A stretch of 64,000 nt of DNA. Origin: Pseudophaeobacter sp965641885. GTDB taxonomy: Bacteria; Pseudomonadota; Alphaproteobacteria; Rhodobacterales; Rhodobacteraceae. The notes beneath the pieces are model-generated. The model was not told the origin of the DNA, searched no databases, and was given only the letters and a program-made list of their open reading frames with translations. The stretch is from the NCBI GenBank assembly GCA_965641885.1, contig OZ282574.1, positions 868,001-932,000 of the forward strand, read 5' to 3'. This document shows positions 1-8,544 of this stretch, in pieces (position 1 is the first letter of the stretch; each line of letters starts with the position of its first letter). The position numbers were made by a program, and so were the translations under genes.

Positions 1-230
1 AAGTGAGCTTTAACAGCCCCGCCAGTATCCAGATCTACTTTTTCAAATCGCTTATTCCGCTCTCCGGTGGCCTGCTTGTGATCCAGGGGATTGCAGAGCT
101 GGTGCGCTGTGTGATGGCTATGCGCTCTGGCGTGTGGCCCGAACGTCTCGCGGATGTGAAAGAAACAGAAGACCTTCTGACCAGCGCTGATCTGGATGAG
201 ATCCGCGCCATCACCCCCGGTCGCAACTAG
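1..230 (+). CDS. TRAP transporter small permease, C-terminal part (DctQ family)
   Basis: This is the C-terminal end of a small integral membrane subunit of a tripartite ATP-independent periplasmic (TRAP) transporter; the gene begins upstream of the window. A hydrophobic helix (about residues 13-32 of the visible part) is followed by a charged cytoplasmic tail, as in the last helix of DctQ proteins. The assignment depends mostly on the DctM-type large permease that begins 30 bp downstream; alone this fragment would not be diagnostic. The substrate-binding protein that defines specificity is not in the window. Confidence 0.75.
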   Translation, partial: VSFNSPASIQIYFFKSLIPLSGGLLVIQGIAELVRCVMAMRSGVWPERLADVKETEDLLTSADLDEIRAITPGRN

Positions 231-260
231 GCCCTTCAGCGCTTCACGAAAGATAAATAG

Positions 261-1628
261 ATGACAAATCCCGAAGTTGCCCTGTTGATGCTTGGACTGT
301 TCATTGTCCTTGTCCTGCTTGGTTTTCCGATTGCCTTCACCCTGCTCGCCATGGGCGTCGCCTTTGGCTATTACGCCTATAACCAGGGCGGTGCGATTGA
401 GCAGTTAAGCGATATTTTCAACAATAATATCTTCTATCTGCTGAACCAGAATACCTATTCGGTGATGGAAAACCCGACCCTTGTCGCGATCCCGTTGTTC
501 CTGTTCATGGGCTACGTGGTTGAGCGGGCCAACATTGTTGATAAGCTGTTTTTCTCGCTCTACATGGCGGCGCGCAATTTGCCCGGCAGCCTTGCGATTG
601 CGGCCCTTGTGACCTGTGCGGTCTTCTCGACAGCCTCGGGAATTGTTGGTGCGGTTGTCACACTGATGGGCTTGCTGGCCTTTCCGGCGATGGCCAATGC
701 CAACTACAACAAGAGCTTTGCTGCCGGTGTGATCTGCGCAGGCGGCACGCTCGGCATCCTGATCCCGCCGTCAATCATGCTGATTGTCTATGCGGCCATC
801 GCGGATCTTTCGCCGCTGCGCCTCTATGCGGCGGCTGTGTTTCCCGGTGTGCTTTTGGCTGGCCTCTATATTGTCTACGTTGTCTTGCGCGTCTGGTCGA
901 ACCCGTCGCTGGCACCAAAACCCAATCTGGAAGACGTGCCGCCACCAAAAGAGATCTACTGGAACCTGCTGGTCAGCTTTGTACCGTTGACCGTGCTTAT
1001 TGCGCTTGTTCTTGGCTCCATCCTGGGCGGTCTTGCCACCCCGGCAGAAGCCGCTGCGATGGGGGCGATGGGCGGTATTGTTCTGGCCGTGCTGTATCGG
1101 TCGATGAGCTGGACCAAACTGAAGGAAAGCGTGTTTCTGACCGCCAAAGCCACGGCGATGGTTTGCTGGCTGTTTGTGGGCTCATGGACCTTTGCCTCGG
1201 TGTTCTCGTATCTGGGCGGCCACGATATTATCGCGCATTGGGTCGGCAGTATGGACCTTGAGCCGTGGGAATTCCTCGTGCTGGCGCAGATCATTATCTT
1301 CCTGTTGGGCTGGCCTCTGGAATGGTCGGAAATTCTGATCATCTTTGTGCCGATCTTCCTGCCGCTGCTCGAAGTGTTTGGCGTGAACCCGTATTTCTTT
1401 GCGATGCTCGTCGCGCTGAACCTGCAAACCTCGTTCCTGACACCGCCCATGGCCATGTCGGCTTATTATCTCAAAGGGGTGCTGAAGAACCAGATTGAGC
1501 TGATGGAGATTTTCCGAGGCATCATGCCCTATCTGGCGATTGTGATCCTGACGATGGTCCTGATGTATCAGTTCCCCGGCATCGCGCTGTGGTTCCCTGA
1601 CTACCTCTTTGGAGAATACATCCCGTGA
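261..1628 (+). CDS. TRAP transporter large permease (DctM family)
   Basis: A 455-residue polytopic inner-membrane protein, slightly longer than the usual 425-440 residues of DctM proteins. It begins with a helix reading VALLMLGLFIVLVLLGFPIA and carries many hydrophobic helices and glycine/proline-rich motifs, including a GILIPPSIMLIVYA stretch typical of this subunit. It would catalyse sodium-driven uptake of an organic acid-like solute with the preceding small permease. The stop codon overlaps the GTG start of the following amidase, so the two are translationally coupled. The amidase and 2-hydroxyacid dehydrogenase downstream suggest an amide or hydroxy/keto-acid substrate, but this is inference. 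Confidence 0.93.
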   Translation: MTNPEVALLMLGLFIVLVLLGFPIAFTLLAMGVAFGYYAYNQGGAIEQLSDIFNNNIFYLLNQNTYSVMENPTLVAIPLFLFMGYVVERANIVDKLFFSLYMAARNLPGSLAIAALVTCAVFSTASGIVGAVVTLMGLLAFPAMANANYNKSFAAGVICAGGTLGILIPPSIMLIVYAAIADLSPLRLYAAAVFPGVLLAGLYIVYVVLRVWSNPSLAPKPNLEDVPPPKEIYWNLLVSFVPLTVLIALVLGSILGGLATPAEAAAMGAMGGIVLAVLYRSMSWTKLKESVFLTAKATAMVCWLFVGSWTFASVFSYLGGHDIIAHWVGSMDLEPWEFLVLAQIIIFLLGWPLEWSEILIIFVPIFLPLLEVFGVNPYFFAMLVALNLQTSFLTPPMAMSAYYLKGVLKNQIELMEIFRGIMPYLAIVILTMVLMYQFPGIALWFPDYLFGEYIP

Positions 1629-2968
1629 TCAAAGAGGCTTATAAGCTTACCGCGACCGAGGCCCTGGCGCTTTGCGCCAGGGGCAAGCTTACATCGGAAG
1701 ATCTGGTCAAATCCTGTCTGACACAGATCACCGAGACGGATGACGCGATCAGTGCCTGGGCCTATCTTGACCCAGGCGCTGCCATCGCGCAGGCGCAAGA
1801 GTGTGACCGGATCCGCAAAGCAGGCCTGGCCATTGGCCCGCTGCACGGTATTCCGGTCGCGCTGAAGGACATCATCGACACGGCCGATATGCCCACGGCT
1901 CGCGGAACGCCGATCTTTCGCGGCCGCCGCTCGGGCAATGACGCCCGTCTGGTTGAGCTTTTGCGCGGCGCAGGTGCTGTGATCCTGGGCAAAACGGTCA
2001 CAACAGAGCTGGCCTTTGTGCACCCAAACGGCACGCGCAATCCGCATAATGGCGATCACACGCCCGGTGGCTCTTCCAGCGGATCTGCTGCGGCCGTTGC
2101 GGCGCTTCATGTGCCACTGGCGATTGGCACCCAAACCAACGGCTCGGTGATCCGGCCCGCATCGTTTTGCGGCACCTTTGGGTTCAAACCCACCCGTGGG
2201 GTGATCTCGCGCGCAGGCGTGTTGCAGACCTCGGCCTCGCTTGATCAGGTTGGCTGCTTTGGTCGCACGCTTGCCGATGTGGCGCTGCTGACGGATGTGA
2301 TTGCCGGCTATGACGGCCGCGACAGCACCAGCTTTGCGCGCCCGCGTCCCGGCATGGCCGCAGGTGCGGCAGCAGAGGTTCCTGTCACACCAGAGCTGAT
2401 CTGGTTTGATTTGCCGTTCAATGACCGCCTGTCCGAGGCTGCGCGCGAAGGTTTTGATGCCGTGTTGGACGTTCTTGGCCCGCAAGTCACGCGCCTGGCG
2501 CCTGCCGACACGCTGTCCAATCTGGTCGCGGTGCAGGCGCGCATCCACGAATACGAGATTTGCAAACATCAGGCAGAGGTCTTTGACGGCCACTGGGACC
2601 AGATCAGTGAAACCCTCAAGCCTGTCATCACTCGCGGGCGGCAGATTACCCAGGCCGAATATGAAGACGCGCTTGCGGTCAAAGCCTCGGCAGAGGCCTT
2701 CTTTGAAGACTTCTTTGTTGAGTTCGATGCGATCATTGCCCCTGCGGCTGCAGGCGAAGCGCCCAGATTTGATGCCGGCGGCACGGGCGATCCGATTTTC
2801 TGCACCTTGTGGACACTGGCGGGCCTGCCCTGCGTGACCCTGCCGTTGCTGGTCGGAGAGACCGGCCTGCCCATTGGTGTACAGCTGATTGGCCCCGCCG
2901 AAAAAGACGACCGTCTGTTGCGTACCGCGCGCTGGCTGCAGGGCCAGCTGGCGGCTGCGGCGGAATAA
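1625..2968 (+). CDS. Amidase signature family hydrolase
   Basis: A 447-residue soluble enzyme of the amidase signature family, hydrolysing an amide to acid and ammonia. The Ser-cisSer-Lys triad can be placed at K81 (in ALKDIID), S150 (in the GGSSSGS motif) and S174 (in TNGSVIRPAS). The spacings of 69 and 24 residues match those of malonamidase-type enzymes as I recall them. The GTG start overlaps the stop of the TRAP large permease (GTGA), implying coupled translation. The exact substrate is unknown; being co-expressed with an uptake system, it probably acts on the imported compound. Confidence 0.9.
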   Translation: MIKEAYKLTATEALALCARGKLTSEDLVKSCLTQITETDDAISAWAYLDPGAAIAQAQECDRIRKAGLAIGPLHGIPVALKDIIDTADMPTARGTPIFRGRRSGNDARLVELLRGAGAVILGKTVTTELAFVHPNGTRNPHNGDHTPGGSSSGSAAAVAALHVPLAIGTQTNGSVIRPASFCGTFGFKPTRGVISRAGVLQTSASLDQVGCFGRTLADVALLTDVIAGYDGRDSTSFARPRPGMAAGAAAEVPVTPELIWFDLPFNDRLSEAAREGFDAVLDVLGPQVTRLAPADTLSNLVAVQARIHEYEICKHQAEVFDGHWDQISETLKPVITRGRQITQAEYEDALAVKASAEAFFEDFFVEFDAIIAPAAAGEAPRFDAGGTGDPIFCTLWTLAGLPCVTLPLLVGETGLPIGVQLIGPAEKDDRLLRTARWLQGQLAAAAE

Positions 2969-2984
2969 TTGAAAGGATACGAGC

Positions 2985-3182
2985 ATGTCATACGCAGTTA
3001 AACTGGTGGTCGGGCTGATCGGGACGGCACTCCTGTGCGTCTTCATCGGGGGCCTATCCCAAAGTATCTCATCGGGCTTTGCAGGATTTAAGGGCGGCGC
3101 CCCTTTCATGATCATCGCAATTGTAGTCTGCGGCATGGCCGTTTACGATTTCTTTGACGAATGCGTCCGGAAGAAAAAATGA
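2985..3182 (+). CDS. Small two-helix membrane protein, unknown function
   Basis: A 65-residue protein with two predicted membrane helices (about residues 6-24 and 40-56) and a charged C-terminus ending in KKK. An AAGGA ribosome-binding site lies 8 bases before the ATG. Its stop overlaps the ATG of the next gene (ATGA), so it belongs to the TRAP-amidase operon. I do not recognise a family. It could be a small accessory subunit of the transporter, but nothing in the sequence proves that. Confidence 0.7.
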   Translation: MSYAVKLVVGLIGTALLCVFIGGLSQSISSGFAGFKGGAPFMIIAIVVCGMAVYDFFDECVRKKK

Positions 3183-4138
3183 CCAAACCACGGCTTTGGA
3201 TCACCCGCCGCCTGTCTGACGCGACGCTGACGCGCGCCCAACGGGACTATGATGTGGTCATCAACCACGATGACACTCCCGGCACTGCGGCGGAATTGAT
3301 CGCGGCCAGCGCTGAGTTTGATGCCATTATTCCCTGCCATTCCGAGCATTTCAGCTCTGATGTGGTGGCGCAATTCTCCGACCGGCTCAAGATCGTCGCC
3401 AACCATTCGGTTGGTGTTGATCATTGTGATCTGCCCGCCCTCAAAGGGCGCGGTATTGTGGTGACCAATACGCCTGATGTGCTGTCGGATGCGACCGCCG
3501 AGCTTGCTATGTTGCTAATGCTGGGAGCTGCACGCCACGCAGTTGCGGGGGACCGGATCGTGCGCAGTGGCGCATGGGACAGCTGGTCGCCGGCCTTTAT
3601 GGTTGGCAAACAGGTGACTGGCGCACGGCTGGGCATCATTGGCATGGGGCGTGTCGGCCTTGCCTTTGCCGCCAAGGCCCGTGGGTTTGACATGGAAATT
3701 CACTATTACAACCGCAGTGAACTGTCTGCTGAGCAGGCTAAAGGCGCCATCTATCACGACAGCGTTGAAAGCCTGCTGGGCGTTGCCGACTTTTTGTCGC
3801 TGCATTGCCCCGCCACGCCTGAAACTACGAATTTGATGAATGCAGACCGTTTTGCGCAACTGCCTGCGGGGGCGGTGATCGTCAATACCGCGCGCGGTGC
3901 TTTGGTGGATGAGACGGCCTTGCTCGATGCCCTTGCGCAGGGCCAGATCTCGGCAGCGGGGCTAGATTGCTTTCAGACAGAGCCGGGCGGCAACCCGGCA
4001 TTTGCCGCGCATGACACGATCTTTATGTTGCCTCATATTGGCAGTGCAACCCGCAAAACCCGCGATGCGATGGGCTTTCGTGCCCTCGACAATCTTGATG
4101 CCTTCTTTGCAGGACAGACGCCCGGCGATTTGCTTTAA
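3179..4138 (+). CDS. D-2-hydroxyacid dehydrogenase (GyaR/hydroxypyruvate reductase-like)
   Basis: A 319-residue NAD(P)-dependent dehydrogenase that interconverts a 2-ketoacid and the D-2-hydroxyacid. It shows the Rossmann motif GIIGMGRVG, the substrate-binding arginine in NTARGALVDE, and the catalytic His in LPHIGSAT. The start at 3179 is chosen because this ATG overlaps the stop of the small membrane gene; an in-frame ATG at 3161 would extend it by six residues into that gene. It is the last gene of the operon and probably reduces or oxidises the acid released from the imported substrate. Glyoxylate/hydroxypyruvate reductase activity is the most common role in this subfamily. Confidence 0.9.
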   Translation: MTKPRLWITRRLSDATLTRAQRDYDVVINHDDTPGTAAELIAASAEFDAIIPCHSEHFSSDVVAQFSDRLKIVANHSVGVDHCDLPALKGRGIVVTNTPDVLSDATAELAMLLMLGAARHAVAGDRIVRSGAWDSWSPAFMVGKQVTGARLGIIGMGRVGLAFAAKARGFDMEIHYYNRSELSAEQAKGAIYHDSVESLLGVADFLSLHCPATPETTNLMNADRFAQLPAGAVIVNTARGALVDETALLDALAQGQISAAGLDCFQTEPGGNPAFAAHDTIFMLPHIGSATRKTRDAMGFRALDNLDAFFAGQTPGDLL

Positions 4139-4147
4139 CACTGTCTA

Positions 4148-4170
4148 GCGGCGGGGGCAGCTCCCGCCGC
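4148..4170 (+). terminator. GC-rich hairpin after the TRAP operon
   Basis: An 8-bp perfect stem (GCGGCGGG at 4148-4155 with CCCGCCGC at 4163-4170) and a 7-base loop lie 10 bp after the dehydrogenase stop. There is no run of T after it, so it is a weak candidate for termination or for 3' end protection. Confidence 0.4.
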
Positions 4171-4304
4171 GCAGGCATTCCCCCAGCTGTACGCATGACA
4201 TTGGTGCGAGCAGGCGTGCCAGAGGTGGCAAAAGCGTGGTGCGCCAGGATGTGTCGCAAAACCTGCCGCTTTTCTTTGGGGACGCAAGGTGTCAAACATA
4301 GGCA

Positions 4305-5747
4305 ATGTCGAAAAAGACCCTCAATAAAGCCAATCTCGAAGCGCTTGGTGCCGACAGGCTGGCGGCCCTGCTGATCGAGGTCAGCACCGGCAGTGCTGAG
4401 ATCAAGCGCCGATTGCGGCTGGAGTTGTCGCACAGCCTTGGAGCGTCGGAACTTGCCCGTGAGGTCAGCAAACGTCTGACCGCGCTGCGCAAATCAACTG
4501 GTTTTGTCAGCTGGCGCAAACGCAAGGCGCTGATCAAAGATCTCGACACGCAGGTTGTGATGATTGTCGAAAAAATCGCACCAGAGGACGCAACCATTGC
4601 GTTTGATCTGTTGTGGCGGTTCATCGAGCTGGCGCCCTCGGTCTATGAACGTGTCGATGACAGCCGCGGCGATGTCGGCACTGTCTTTCGCAGTGCAGTC
4701 CTGCATTTTGAAAGCATAGCCCCCCTTGCGCAGATTGACCCTGCAGCGCTGGCCGAGCGGGTCTGGACCGTTGTGCAGGACAACGGATACGGCGCGTGGG
4801 ACGGCATCATCCCTCTTATGGCGCCAGCCCTTGGGGCCACAGGTCTTGCGCGCCTGAAGGCCGAGGTGGAGGCCTATGCAGCCGCGCCTCTTGAGGAAGA
4901 GTCCGAAGATCACGAAGCGATCCAGTTTCTGCGCCAGCTGCGCGAGGGCAACAGCTATGCGGCTGACCGCAAAAAGCGTTTTGTCCAAGGCTGCCTGCAG
5001 GAAATCGCGGCCTCTTCCGGCGACACAAATGCCTATATTGCGCAATACTCTGAAGAGGATTTGAAACGCAAAGACATCGCGGCCGAGGTGGCCGGGCTCT
5101 TGCTCACCGAAGGGCGGGCTGAGGCCGCAGTTGAGCTGCTCCTTGCGGCTGACCGCGACGCAAGCACCGCTGAACAAGAGGTCTGGGACGATGTCTATAT
5201 CGCCTGTCTGGAGGCACTGGGGCAAAGCGAACAGGCCCAGGCGCACCGCTGGGCTAGCTTCTCGGCGAGCCTGAACGCGCGGCATCTGCGTGACTATCTG
5301 AAGGCTCTGCCGGACTTTGACGATGTTGAGGCGGAAGATCTGGCGATGACACATGTTGCAATGGATCCGGATTTTTCACGCGCGCTGCGGTTTTGTATCG
5401 ACTGGCCCGATCTTCTGACTGCAGCCCGTTTGATCGAGGACCGTGCCGCCGAAATTGACGGCGATCGCTTTTTGATGCTGGGCGCAGCTGCCGAGGCTCT
5501 GCGGTCAAGACATCCGCGCGCCGCTGTGCTGCTTTGGCGCGCCATGATCGACACCACGCTGGCGCGGGGGCGGTCCGCGCACTATGGCCAGGCGGCTGAG
5601 CTTCTGGCGGAGTGCTCATTGCTGGATGCACAGATCACAGACTATGGTGCATTTCTCAGCCACGAGAGCTATATTCAAACGCTTCAAGACGACCATGGTC
5701 ACAAATCTTCGTTTTGGGCTAAGGTGCACGAGCCGGGGCGCGCATAG
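4305..5747 (+). CDS. DUF6880 family protein
   Basis: A 480-residue, mostly helical cytoplasmic protein that I recognise as DUF6880-like from its N-terminal block (NLEALGADRLAALLIEVS followed by KRRLRLEL) and its helical-repeat body. There is no signal peptide or membrane helix. Proteins of this family are widespread in Rhodobacteraceae and other alphaproteobacteria and have no known biochemical role. The helical repeats resemble TPR/SEL1-like scaffolds, and VSWRKRKALIKDLD is basic. It stands alone, 166 bp after the TRAP operon, and has only a weak ribosome-binding site. Confidence 0.75.
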   Translation: MSKKTLNKANLEALGADRLAALLIEVSTGSAEIKRRLRLELSHSLGASELAREVSKRLTALRKSTGFVSWRKRKALIKDLDTQVVMIVEKIAPEDATIAFDLLWRFIELAPSVYERVDDSRGDVGTVFRSAVLHFESIAPLAQIDPAALAERVWTVVQDNGYGAWDGIIPLMAPALGATGLARLKAEVEAYAAAPLEEESEDHEAIQFLRQLREGNSYAADRKKRFVQGCLQEIAASSGDTNAYIAQYSEEDLKRKDIAAEVAGLLLTEGRAEAAVELLLAADRDASTAEQEVWDDVYIACLEALGQSEQAQAHRWASFSASLNARHLRDYLKALPDFDDVEAEDLAMTHVAMDPDFSRALRFCIDWPDLLTAARLIEDRAAEIDGDRFLMLGAAAEALRSRHPRAAVLLWRAMIDTTLARGRSAHYGQAAELLAECSLLDAQITDYGAFLSHESYIQTLQDDHGHKSSFWAKVHEPGRA

Positions 5748-5846
5748 CGTTCTGTACCCCGATTGCATAAGGCGCAGGGTATATTGGGCTAGAGTACTGG
5801 TCCTTTGGAATACGCTATAAAAATATGATGCGTTCGGAGGAAACAC

Positions 5847-6275
5847 GTGCCTTTTGTTGATCTCACTACAGATACTACAGGCGAGCCGGCCAATGCCTTG
5901 GCGCAGCCGGTACGGGCGTATCTCAGCCAAACGGTTGGGCTGGCGCTTCCGATGACATATCAAGCTCTTGCCAGAGCACTGGAGCTGAGGCCCCCCAATA
6001 CCATCCATCAGCTCACAATGGCGTTGGAATGCCTGATCAAAGAAGATGCCGCCGCCGAGCACCCCTTGATCGCAGCACTGGTGGTTAGCAAGGGAAGAGG
6101 CGGCTTGCCTGCACCGGGGTTTTTTGACTGCGCGCGGCGTGTGGGCTGTTTTGGCGGTGAGCCTGAGGGAGCTGAAAGTGCTGCGTTCTACGCTGAAGAG
6201 CTCCAAAAAGCCGTGGAATTCTGGCGCCCGCGTGCGCAGGACGCCCAGGACGTGCAGGATGATGGCCAGCTGTGA
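5847..6275 (+). CDS. Conserved hypothetical protein with winged-helix-like segment
   Basis: A 142-residue soluble protein. The GTG start is supported by a strong GGAGG 6 bases upstream. The central part (MTYQALARALELRPPNTIHQLTMALECLIKEDAA, described here in two blocks of about 17 residues) looks like a helix-turn-helix, and it is followed by HPLIAALVVSKGRGGLPAPG. I recall similar uncharacterised proteins in roseobacters. The layout, a small DNA-binding-like fold followed by a conserved glycine/proline loop, is loosely reminiscent of alkyltransferase-like proteins, but no PCHR-type active site is present, so no function is assigned. Confidence 0.7.
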   Translation: MPFVDLTTDTTGEPANALAQPVRAYLSQTVGLALPMTYQALARALELRPPNTIHQLTMALECLIKEDAAAEHPLIAALVVSKGRGGLPAPGFFDCARRVGCFGGEPEGAESAAFYAEELQKAVEFWRPRAQDAQDVQDDGQL

Positions 6276-6595
6276 CAGCCATCGCGCCGAAGGTTTGACC
6301 ATCACCGACCTGCTTCAACCTCCTTCGTGAGGCGCGGCTCTTTGATCCGGGCAACGCTTGTATGTTTCAGGCTGCGTAGGAGAGCCGTGAGAGCGCGCTG
6401 CAAATCGCTCGCCCGACTGCCTCGCCTCGTATCAGGACAGTATCAGGGCAGTATCAAGGTAGGACCAGGGGTGAAAAGGAGCTTGAACGCATCGCACATC
6501 ATTGGCAGCTTGACGCGGCTGGCGTTCTATTTGGGAATGTCGGACAGAGAGAGGTTTCACATGTCCTTTTCACCTGAACGCCCGGGCACCAGTTC
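6276..6595. other. Intergenic region with short repeats and a possible leader peptide
   Basis: About 320 bases without a supported gene. It contains three tandem 11-bp units at 6429-6461 and, just before the MFS permease, a 12-codon frame (6561-6599, MSFSPERPGTSS) with a purine-rich ribosome-binding site about 6 bases upstream. The stop of that frame overlaps the GTG start of the permease. Confidence 0.5.
6429..6461. repeat. 3 x 11-bp tandem repeat
   Basis: Three consecutive units read GTATCAGGACA, GTATCAGGGCA and GTATCAAGGTA. They lie in noncoding DNA upstream of the MFS gene. Confidence 0.8.
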
Positions 6596-7765
6596 GTGAC
6601 CGCAGAGCCCACCCGACCCTGGCTTGTTCTGGCGGGGCTGGCGCTCGGCGTCACGGTCACAAACGGATTTGCCCGCTTTGCTTATGGTCTGATGCTTCCC
6701 GCGATGAAATCCGAGATGGGCTGGAACTTTGCTCAGGCTGGATGGTTGAACACGGCCAATGCGCTTGGCTATGTTGCCGGAGCGATCCTGACCATGGTGC
6801 TGATCCGGCACGTCTCGCCGTCGCGTCTGTTTGCCTTTGGACTGATTACCACCACCCTGGCGCTCTTGCTCACCGGGCTGAACGCCGCGCTTTGGTGGCA
6901 GACACTCTGGCGTATTCTGGCAGGGGCTTTGGGGGCGATGTCTTTTTCCACGGCCGGGGCCTTGGTCGCAGGCCTGTTTCGCGATGATCCCCGCCGCAAC
7001 GCGCTGGCGATTGCCATCCTGTTTGGCTGCGGCGGCGGGGTGGGGATTGTATTGGCCGGCGCGGTACTGCCGCTTTTGCTCGATCTCTATGGCCCCGGTG
7101 CTTGGCCTGTTGGCTGGATTCTCATCGGCATTGCCAGCCTGTCCTTTTTGCCATTGGGGCTGTGGGCCGCCATGCAGCTGCGCCCCTCCACCTCTCAACA
7201 GATCAAATCGGCCCCTTTACCGCTGCTGCGCATGCTGCCCGAAATCATTGGCTATGCCGGGTTTGGACTGGGATATATCGTTTATCTGACCTTTTTGTCC
7301 GCCTGGATGACCGACCAGGCCGCAGGCGCCGGGTTTATCACGCTGGTCTGGGTGATCCTGGGCCTGTGCATCTGCGTCTCTCCACTGGTTTGGCGCCCTG
7401 TTTTGGCCAGGTATGCGTCCGGCTTGCCGCTGGCTCTGATCCTGACCGGAATCGCCATTGGCTCTGCCTTGCCCGTGGTGTTGCCAAGCGGCCCCGCCTT
7501 GTTGTTCTCTGCGGTGGTGTTTGGGTTGTCGGTGTTTATGGCGCCCGGGGCCGTTACAAATTTCACCCGTAAGAACCTTTTGCCCGAACAATGGGCCCCG
7601 GCGATCAGCCTGTTCACCGTGGTGTTCGCCATTGCCCAGACCCTCGGCCCCTATGGGGCTGGACTGGTCGGAGATCTGTACGACAATATCGGGGTCAGCC
7701 TGTTGGTCGCGGCCGGGCTTATGCTGGGGGCGGCAGGTGTATCTCTGCTGCAAAAACCGCTTTAA
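6596..7765 (+). CDS. MFS transporter, YbfB/YjiJ family
   Basis: A 389-residue inner-membrane protein with about 12 hydrophobic helices. The N-terminus (LALGVTVTNGFARFAYGLML) and the following PAMKSEMGWNFAQAGWLNTA are characteristic of the YbfB/YjiJ group of major facilitator permeases. Substrates of the group are not established. The GTG start was chosen because it leads directly into the first helix and overlaps the stop of a 12-codon frame with a good ribosome-binding site (GTGA junction), which suggests translational coupling. It is followed 59 bp later by an ABC export operon on the same strand. Confidence 0.88.
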   Translation: MTAEPTRPWLVLAGLALGVTVTNGFARFAYGLMLPAMKSEMGWNFAQAGWLNTANALGYVAGAILTMVLIRHVSPSRLFAFGLITTTLALLLTGLNAALWWQTLWRILAGALGAMSFSTAGALVAGLFRDDPRRNALAIAILFGCGGGVGIVLAGAVLPLLLDLYGPGAWPVGWILIGIASLSFLPLGLWAAMQLRPSTSQQIKSAPLPLLRMLPEIIGYAGFGLGYIVYLTFLSAWMTDQAAGAGFITLVWVILGLCICVSPLVWRPVLARYASGLPLALILTGIAIGSALPVVLPSGPALLFSAVVFGLSVFMAPGAVTNFTRKNLLPEQWAPAISLFTVVFAIAQTLGPYGAGLVGDLYDNIGVSLLVAAGLMLGAAGVSLLQKPL

Positions 7766-7824
7766 ACGAGAGATCACCCTGGGGCCACTGCACGCCGCTG
7801 GGGAACTGAAAAACAGGAGTGACA

Positions 7825-8544
7825 ATGCAAAGCCGCAAGACCCCAATGGCCTTTCGAACCTGCGGGCTGACTAAGGTCTACGGAAGCGGCCATTCGGCTG
7901 TACACGCGCTGCGGGGCGTTGATCTGGAGATCCCTTCCGGTGACATTGTTGTCTTGCTGGGGCCGTCGGGATCGGGGAAATCGACCCTTTTGAACATCAT
8001 TGGTGGTCTGGACCGGGGCACCGAGGGGGAGGTCTATTTCCGGGATCTTTGCCTCAGTCAAATGCCGGATGCGCAGCTGACACGGTACCGCCGCGATCAT
8101 GTTGGTTTTGTCTTTCAGTTTTACAACCTCATGCCCAGCCTCACGGCCCGTGAAAATGTCGAACTGGTGACCGAGATTGCCACCGATCCGATGGATCCCG
8201 ATGAAGCCCTGGCCCTGGTCGGCCTGCGCGAGCGGGTGGATCATTTCCCAGCGCAGCTTTCAGGCGGTGAGCAACAGCGCGTGGCCATTGCCCGTGCCAT
8301 TGCCAAACGCCCCGAAGTGCTGTTCTGCGATGAGCCCACTGGCGCGCTCGACAGCACGACGGGGCGCGCGGTCCTTCAGGTGTTGCGGGACGTGAATGCA
8401 GAGCTGGGCTCGACCATTCTGATGGTGACCCATAACGCCAATACCGCCGCCATGGCGGACCGGGTGATCTATTTTGCCGATGGCGGCATTCTCAAGGTGG
8501 TCGAGAACGCCGAAAAACTCAGCCCCTCCGAGATCAACTGGTGA
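7825..8544 (+). CDS. ABC transporter ATP-binding protein (MacB/LolD-like)
   Basis: A 239-residue ATPase subunit. It has Walker A at about 46-53 (GPSGSGKS), the signature LSGGEQQRVAIARA, Walker B VLFCDEPTGALD and the switch histidine in VTHN. The MacB/LolD/DevA type is indicated by these motifs and by the partners that follow: an FtsX-type permease and a HlyD adaptor. The ATG at 7825 is preferred over a GTG at 7819 because AGGAG lies 5 bases before it. The stop overlaps the start of the permease. It should power export or extraction of a substrate across the envelope. Confidence 0.93.
   Translation: MQSRKTPMAFRTCGLTKVYGSGHSAVHALRGVDLEIPSGDIVVLLGPSGSGKSTLLNIIGGLDRGTEGEVYFRDLCLSQMPDAQLTRYRRDHVGFVFQFYNLMPSLTARENVELVTEIATDPMDPDEALALVGLRERVDHFPAQLSGGEQQRVAIARAIAKRPEVLFCDEPTGALDSTTGRAVLQVLRDVNAELGSTILMVTHNANTAAMADRVIYFADGGILKVVENAEKLSPSEINW

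Noticed and set aside
1601..3136. Long open frame on the minus strand opposite the amidase (511 codons).
   Set aside because: It is antisense to a clear amidase with its catalytic triad, has no family-like motifs, and is arginine/alanine-rich as expected for a GC-rich shadow frame.
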